Positions 9,736 to 13,749 of a stretch of DNA of 13,749 bases are shown in pieces; within the stretch, counting starts at the first letter, position 1; every line of letters begins with the position of its first letter. Source of the stretch: a bacterium (GTDB lineage Bacteria; Patescibacteriota; Minisyncoccia; Phycocordibacterales; UBA10002); NCBI GenBank assembly GCA_030649775.1, contig JAUSFR010000023.1, forward strand, positions 1 through 13,749, in the 5' to 3' direction. The notes beneath the pieces are model-generated. The model saw only the letters and a program-made list of their open reading frames with translations, searched no databases and was not told where the DNA came from. A program made the translations under genes and the position numbers.

Positions 9736-10521
9736 ATGAACTCCATTATGACCGACGACCCACAGAAGTTTTTGGAGGTGGCGCTTGAGGCGGTCAAATT
9801 GGCCGAGCCGATTTTTCTGAAGTCGTTCGGCAATGCATCGGGGGTTGAGGTAAAGGCGGGCGAGGTGGCAAGTTTCGTGACCGAAACCGACAAAGAAATT
9901 GAGCAGTTGCTTACCGAAAAGATTTTCTCCGCGTTTCCGAATCACGGCATTGTAGGGGAGGAGGGCGCTTCAAAACAAGGCACGGGATACACGTGGTATC
10001 TTGACCCGATTGACGGAACCACCAACTATATTCACGGACTCCACCATTGCGCAATTTCGGTGGCTTTGTGGGACGAGAAAGGCCCCCTTGTGGGTATTGT
10101 GTGCGACCCGGTGAACAAGAAGACTTACACCGCCATTCGCGGAGGCGGAGCGTTTGCAAACGGTCGGCCTCTCCGCGTATCACGGACCGCGTTTCTTAAG
10201 GATGCCGTAGGGTCCCTCGGATGGAAGCAAAAAGATGCCTCGGAGAGAAATGCTCTTTGCGAACGGATTGAAAAAAGCGCGTACCGTTTCCGCCTCCTGA
10301 GCGCATCGGCGCTGGATATCTGCTTTGTGGCCTCGGGTAGTCTGGATTTCTTCGCGGGTACGAATATAAATATTTGGGATTTCGCGGCGGCACTACTCAT
10401 ACTTACCGAGGCGGGAGGCGTGGCGACGGAGAAGAATGGGTCACCCCTTACTCCGGAGTCAAAAACCTTTGTCGGAGCAAGCAGGCACATTCACGCCGAG
10501 CTACTTTCCGTCTTGAAGTAA
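9736..10521 (+). CDS. Inositol monophosphatase-family phosphatase (SuhB-like)
   Basis: This Mg2+-dependent, Li+-sensitive-type sugar or inositol phosphatase has 261 residues, the normal length. Metal-site motifs are GEEG (74-77), the family signature WYLDPIDGTTNYIHG (87-101, with Asp90 and Asp93) and IWDFAAALLILTEAGG (213-228, with Asp215). Family members hydrolyse myo-inositol-1-phosphate, histidinol phosphate or fructose-1,6-bisphosphate, and SuhB also acts in ribosomal RNA antitermination; the sequence does not decide between these. ATG 9736 gives the full frame, and ATG 9748 is an alternative. No good Shine-Dalgarno sequence precedes either. It is divergent from recG across the hairpin-bearing gap and convergent with the GNAT gene, 18 bases away. 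No terminator is visible after it. Confidence 0.93.
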   Translation: MNSIMTDDPQKFLEVALEAVKLAEPIFLKSFGNASGVEVKAGEVASFVTETDKEIEQLLTEKIFSAFPNHGIVGEEGASKQGTGYTWYLDPIDGTTNYIHGLHHCAISVALWDEKGPLVGIVCDPVNKKTYTAIRGGGAFANGRPLRVSRTAFLKDAVGSLGWKQKDASERNALCERIEKSAYRFRLLSASALDICFVASGSLDFFAGTNINIWDFAAALLILTEAGGVATEKNGSPLTPESKTFVGASRHIHAELLSVLK

Positions 10522-10539
10522 AAGAGAAAGGGGAACAGG

Positions 10540-10866
10540 CTAGAAGTCTATACGGAACTCGTAGCCGTATTTTTTGAGCCCGAGTTTTTCGTAAAATTGA
10601 TGGACGTTTTCGCGCTCCATTCGGCTCGTGCCGATAAGCTTGTAGCACCCGAGGCGTTTCGCTTCCTCTATCGCTTCTTTGACGAGCGTGCTCCCGATAC
10701 CTTTTTTGCGGTGCTCTTCTTTAACGAGGAGGTCTTCAAGAAATCCATACGGCTCGGTGTGTGAGTCGTTTCTGATTAAATATAGATACATTGCACCGAG
10801 CTCCTCGCCATTTTCTATGGCGGACAAGCGAATAGCGTTCTCTCTTTTTTCTTTCTTTATTTCCAT
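10540..10866 (-). CDS. GNAT-family N-acetyltransferase
   Basis: This compact 108-residue single GNAT domain transfers an acetyl group from acetyl-CoA to an unknown amine. The acetyl-CoA-binding motif A is VKEEHRKKGIGSTLVKEAI (48-66) with the R/H-x-x-G-x-G core at Arg53-Gly58. The downstream NVHQFYEKLGLKKYGYEF block (about 87-104) is motif B, with the typical Asn...Phe-Tyr-x-x-x-Gly-Phe/Leu pattern. Strands before motif A are short, so the N-terminus is minimal for the family. ATG 10866 is preceded by AGGAAAG, a plausible ribosome-binding site made by the edge of the heptamer array that separates it from yvcK, 33 bases upstream on the same strand. It is likely the last gene of the minus-strand series. 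Confidence 0.88.
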   Translation of the reverse strand: MEIKKEKRENAIRLSAIENGEELGAMYLYLIRNDSHTEPYGFLEDLLVKEEHRKKGIGSTLVKEAIEEAKRLGCYKLIGTSRMERENVHQFYEKLGLKKYGYEFRIDF

Positions 10867-10871
10867 CTTTC

Positions 10872-10902
10872 CTAAAAGCTAACAGCTATAAGCTAAAAGC
10901 TA
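10872..10902 (-). repeat. Heptamer array between yvcK and the GNAT gene, containing the yvcK stop
   Basis: On the plus strand CTAAAAG CTAACAG CTATAAG CTAAAAG CTA gives four exact-period 7-base units plus a partial one. Read on the minus strand, the first TAG of the array (10902-10900) is the stop codon of yvcK, and the last unit runs into AGGAAAG, the likely ribosome-binding site of the GNAT gene. Confidence 0.75.
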
Positions 10903-11886
10903 TCTGATGAGGTTCCAAATAATCTCCGCCGTCTTTTCCGCGTCGTGGCGAATGAGACTTCGGGTGAGGGTGTCGCCTTTCGCCTTTTTGTGCACTTCAT
11001 CCGAGATGACCGCTTCGGCGAGCACGCTCGCTCCGATTTTTTTGATAGCTTCGCTATCCGGTTCCACAAACAGTGCGCCTTCTTTTTTGTAGGTGGCAAG
11101 TATCTTCGCCTCTGGTTTCTTGGTGTTTACGATAACGGTATCAATGACCGACGTGCCTTTGGCACCAAGGTACGCGTTTGCCTCTCGTACGAAATCGGAG
11201 GCTTTAAACCCGTCGGTTTGCCCGAGCTTGGTCATAATGTTTGTGATGAGCACCTTGCGCGCCTTTGACGCCTTGATAGCTTCAGCAACGCCGGGCACGA
11301 GGAGGTTGGGGAAGGTGGAGGTGTAGAGGTCGCCGGGGCCGAGGATAATCGCGTCCGCGCGAGCGATAGCGTCAAGCGCGCGTGGGTTTGCTTCCGATTT
11401 ACTCAGCATTAGTTTCTCAATCGGTGCGCGCTTTTTGTCTACGGGCTCATCAAGTTCGTGTTCGCTTTTGATGACGGTGCCGTCTTTGAGACGTGCGGAA
11501 AGAGTCGTGGGGTTTTTGGATACGAAAAGTACCTCTCCGCGAACGTTGAGAAGGCGTGCGGCTTCCGCAATCGCGCCTTCGGGTGTGCCGGTTACTTTTT
11601 GCAGTCCGGCGAGCAGGATGTTGCCGACGCTGTGGCCCTTAAGCGACCCACGGTCAAAACGGTAGCTAAAAAGCTCTTGAAGGGCGGGGACGGTGTAGGA
11701 AAGGCCGATAAGACACTGACGAATGTCGCCCATCGGCATAATACCGAGGTCCCTCCGAAGTACACCGGTTGAGCCACCGTCGTCGGCAGTGGAGACAATT
11801 ACAATATTGTTGGTAGGAAACTCACGAAGCCCCTTCAAGAGAGTAAAGGTTGCGGTGCCTCCGCCGATGATGACAACAGTTTTCAT
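10900..11886 (-). CDS. yvcK: YvcK/CofD-like UDP-sugar-binding protein
   Basis: YvcK-type proteins bind UDP-GlcNAc and are needed for carbon-source-dependent cell-wall growth and shape in Bacillus and Mycobacterium (CuvA). The 328-residue protein opens with the nucleotide-binding motif VVIIGGGTATFTLLKGL (4-20). STADDGGSTGVLRRDLGIMPMGDIRQCL (32-59 region) follows, the hallmark of the CofD/YvcK fold. HSVGNILLAGL (85-95) and ILGPGDLYTSTFPNLLVPGV (181-200) complete the recognisable core. Length is normal for YvcK. The glycine-rich start usually reads GGGTGxxxLLxGL; here it is GGGTATFTLLKGL. ATG 11884-11886 directly precedes the core strand, and the ~115-bp repeat abuts it. It lies downstream of kbl on the same strand and probably shares a transcript. 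Confidence 0.92.
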   Translation of the reverse strand: MKTVVIIGGGTATFTLLKGLREFPTNNIVIVSTADDGGSTGVLRRDLGIMPMGDIRQCLIGLSYTVPALQELFSYRFDRGSLKGHSVGNILLAGLQKVTGTPEGAIAEAARLLNVRGEVLFVSKNPTTLSARLKDGTVIKSEHELDEPVDKKRAPIEKLMLSKSEANPRALDAIARADAIILGPGDLYTSTFPNLLVPGVAEAIKASKARKVLITNIMTKLGQTDGFKASDFVREANAYLGAKGTSVIDTVIVNTKKPEAKILATYKKEGALFVEPDSEAIKKIGASVLAEAVISDEVHKKAKGDTLTRSLIRHDAEKTAEIIWNLIR

Positions 11887-11888
11887 AT

Positions 11889-12003
11889 GCGTGATACGAA
11901 TGCTACAAATTAACGCACGAATGCTCCGAATATGCGAATGAAGAAAGTCGGGATTCGTGGATTAGTAGCATTCGCATGGTAATTCGTTGCATTCGTGTCA
12001 AAT
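11889..12003. repeat. ~115-bp intergenic repeat, copy 1 (between kbl and yvcK)
   Basis: About 90% identical to 13191-13306 and in the same orientation. The ends are near-inverted: TGATACGAATGC (11892-11903) and GCATTCGTGTCA (11989-12000), with one T-G wobble. The inner pair ATGCGAATG / CATTCGCAT also matches. The heptamer CGAATGC or its complement recurs at least five times. The right end TCA is the TGA stop of kbl; the left end touches the yvcK start. It carries no gene of its own. Confidence 0.88.
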
Positions 12004-13188
12004 AATTGATAATTTCTTTCCCGCTTTCTCCAGTGCCACAATTGCCTTATCCAGTTGTTTTTTCGTGTGCGCGGCGGAAATCTGGACTCGGATACGTCCT
12101 TTGCCTTTGGGAACGACGGGGTAGGCGAAGCCACGGACGTACAAACCTTCCTTGAGGAGCTCGTCGGCAAGCGCCATCGTCTTTGGCTCGTCCATCGTCA
12201 TAATAGGGGTGATGGCATGGGACCCTCCACCTAATCTGTAACCCAATTTTTCAAGCTTTGTTCTAAAGTACTTCGTGTTTTCGGTGAGCTTCTCCTTGAG
12301 CGGCAAGAACTCTTTGTCGAAATGCTCAATCACATAGAGCGCAGCACCGGCGATGGCGGGCATCAGCGAGTTTGAGAAAAGATAGGTGCGACTGCGCTGG
12401 CGAAGAAGGTCAATCACTTCTTTCTTGCCGGTGGTAAAACCACCTCCCGCGCCACCGAGCGCCTTGCCGAAGGTGGAGGTGAGAATATCTACCTTTCCCA
12501 GGATTCCTTTTTCTTCAATACTTCCGCGTCCGGTTTTTCCGAGGACTCCGGAGCCGTGCGAGTCGTCCACAACGAGCAGTGCGTCGTGTTTGTCGCAGAG
12601 CGCCTTGATTTCATCTAGCTTGGCTATTTCACCGTCCATTGAGAAGACGCCGTCGGTGACGACGAGGCGACGCCGTGCACCTTTTGCCTGTATCAGCTGC
12701 TTCTCAAGCTCCTCCATATTGTTATGTGTAAAACGAAACCGCTCGGCTTTGCAGAGGCGCACGCCGTCAATAATGGAAGCGTGGTTAAGCTCATCCGAGA
12801 AAATAGCGTCGCCTTCGGTGAGCAGGACTTCAAAGAGCCCCGTGTTTGCGTCAAAACAGGAGGTGTAGAGAATGGTGTCTTCGGTTTGGAAAAACTTTGA
12901 AATTGCGGACTCTAGTCTTTTGTGGAGGTCGGTGGTGCCGACGATAAAGCGGACACTGTTGAGCCCAAGGGAATACTGCTTCAGCGCCTTTTGTGCCGCT
13001 TTGATAACCTTTTTCTGTTGGGAAGTGCCAAGGTAGTTGTTGGCGCACAGGTTAATGAGCTTCTTTCCGTCTACTTTTATCTCCGTTCCGGTGTGGCCTT
13101 CAAGGGTCTTTTCTACTTTGAACAAGCCTCCGTCACGCATGGTCTGCAATTCTCCACTGATTTCTTTTTTTAATTTCTCTGAAAACAT
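11998..13188 (-). CDS. kbl: Glycine C-acetyltransferase (2-amino-3-ketobutyrate CoA ligase)
   Basis: This PLP enzyme cleaves 2-amino-3-ketobutyrate with CoA to glycine and acetyl-CoA, the second step of threonine breakdown. The 396 residues fit the alpha-oxoamine synthase family: NYLG (51-54), SVRFIVGTTDLHKRLE (78-93), DGVFSMDGEIAKLDEI (179-194), VVDDSHGSGVLGKTGRGS (206-223), the PLP lysine in TSTFGKALGGAGGG (Lys242) and RQRSRTYLFSNSLMPAI (~263-279). YPVVPKGKGRIRVQISAAHT near the C-terminus is characteristic of KBL over related synthases. ATG 13186-13188 is chosen because MFSEKLKKEI matches the family start; the 11-residue upstream extension is encoded by repeat sequence. The tdh gene lies upstream on the same strand, which supports the KBL assignment. 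Its stop TGA belongs to the repeat at 11889-12003. Confidence 0.94.
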   Translation of the reverse strand: MFSEKLKKEISGELQTMRDGGLFKVEKTLEGHTGTEIKVDGKKLINLCANNYLGTSQQKKVIKAAQKALKQYSLGLNSVRFIVGTTDLHKRLESAISKFFQTEDTILYTSCFDANTGLFEVLLTEGDAIFSDELNHASIIDGVRLCKAERFRFTHNNMEELEKQLIQAKGARRRLVVTDGVFSMDGEIAKLDEIKALCDKHDALLVVDDSHGSGVLGKTGRGSIEEKGILGKVDILTSTFGKALGGAGGGFTTGKKEVIDLLRQRSRTYLFSNSLMPAIAGAALYVIEHFDKEFLPLKEKLTENTKYFRTKLEKLGYRLGGGSHAITPIMTMDEPKTMALADELLKEGLYVRGFAYPVVPKGKGRIRVQISAAHTKKQLDKAIVALEKAGKKLSII

Positions 13189-13190
13189 AA

Positions 13191-13306
13191 GCGTGATATG
13201 AATGCTACTAATTAAATGCACGAATGCTTCTAATATGCGAATGAAGCAAATCGGGATTCGTGGATTGGTAGCATTCGCATGGTAATTTGTTGCATTCGTA
13301 TCAAAT
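13191..13306. repeat. ~115-bp intergenic repeat, copy 2 (between tdh and kbl)
   Basis: Second copy of the element at 11889-12003, in the same orientation. Terminal TGATATGAATGC and GCATTCGTATCA can still pair through one wobble, at a different base from copy 1. TCA at 13301-13303 provides the TGA stop of tdh, and the other end lies two bases from the kbl start codon. Confidence 0.88.
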
Positions 13307-13749
13307 TTCTATTAATAGTTTTGGGTGCTTCGCCATCATTTCCTCAAATTTCTCCTTAGTATACTCCGCGAGGGGGAGAATCGTCCCTTTACCTTGGTCT
13401 AAAATTACGTTCCAGATATTCTCCTGTATTTTGTTGGTCCGGTCTTCGAAGAGCTTCTGGGTCATCTCCCAGGTTTCGGGGAGTCTTCGTCCGATAACGG
13501 CGTGGACGGTAAGACCGCGCACGATAAAGCGGTTGTAGTCCTCAAGGACGAAATCGCCGGTTTTGATGCCGAAGGCAATCACATCTCCGCCACGGCGCGT
13601 GGCGAACAGGGCATTGTTGAAGGAAGAGTTGAACCCCGCCATTTCAAACGATACGTCCACACCAAGGCCTCCAGTCAGCTCCTCTATTTTTTTGATAACC
13701 GCTTCGTCGCGGTGGTGCGATGGAACGCTCCCACCACCCCGGCCTACGG
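13301..13749 (-). CDS. tdh: L-threonine 3-dehydrogenase, C-terminal part (5' end outside window)
   Basis: The last 148 residues of a zinc-type MDR alcohol dehydrogenase are present. The segment KKIEELTGGLGVDVSFEMAGFNSSFNNAL, followed by RRGGDVIAFGIKTGDF and the substrate-side GLTVHAVIGRRLPETWEM, follows the threonine dehydrogenase pattern (xLTxGxGVDVxxExSG...GIxGRxxxETW). Tdh oxidises threonine to 2-amino-3-ketobutyrate, which the next gene product, Kbl, cleaves. The tdh-kbl order is the classical one. The catalytic zinc site and most of the Rossmann glycine motif lie outside the window. The first ~15 residues seen (GRGGGSVPSHHR) match the family poorly, so a local frameshift or divergence near 13700-13749 is possible. 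The stop codon TGA is supplied by the ~115-bp repeat. Confidence 0.85.
   Translation of the reverse strand, partial: VGRGGGSVPSHHRDEAVIKKIEELTGGLGVDVSFEMAGFNSSFNNALFATRRGGDVIAFGIKTGDFVLEDYNRFIVRGLTVHAVIGRRLPETWEMTQKLFEDRTNKIQENIWNVILDQGKGTILPLAEYTKEKFEEMMAKHPKLLIEI

Overview
The window looks like a small-genome bacterium of the Candidate Phyla Radiation (Patescibacteria, probably a Parcubacteria/Paceibacteria lineage). The reasons are a standard code with TGA used as a stop, compact single-copy housekeeping genes, tRNAs without encoded CCA, -10 boxes placed directly in front of start codons (leaderless style), an intron-split tRNA, and gaps filled with short structured repeats. The lineage call is inference from style, not from a marker tree.

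Layout. 1-192 is the end of an unidentified gene. 243-851 (-) is a DedA-type membrane protein. 852-2765 is an accessory stretch: structured hairpin repeats, a frameshifted GIY-YIG endonuclease gene (1186-1480, -), a secreted protein of unknown role (1675-2340, +) and more hairpin repeats. It ends exactly at the 3' end of the tmRNA gene ssrA (2765-3168, -). Short copies of the ssrA 3' end at 2497 and 901 suggest that it is an island integrated at ssrA. smpB (3232-3669, -) follows, so both trans-translation components are adjacent; ftsH (3714-5702, +) is divergent from smpB.

5703-6188 holds heptamer repeats, a perfect 40-bp palindrome and the most remarkable object in the window. A tRNA-Ile(UAU) gene is interrupted in its anticodon loop by 176 bases, and those bases contain a second complete tRNA-Ile(UAU) gene on a long helix that extends its acceptor stem. 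A small unknown gene (6189-6590) and a HAD-family gene (6626-7303) follow, converging on recG (7305-9506, -) with one base between the stop codons.

The recG/IMPase intergenic region (9507-9735) carries two long hairpins with unrelated arms but the same central hexamer. Then come an inositol-monophosphatase-family gene (9736-10521, +) and a minus-strand series: threonine dehydrogenase (partial), kbl, yvcK and a GNAT acetyltransferase. tdh and kbl together convert threonine to glycine and acetyl-CoA. The gaps in this series are filled by two ~115-bp repeat copies and one heptamer array, and each of these supplies the stop codon of the gene before it.

All calls come from reading the sequence. 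No database or folding program was run.
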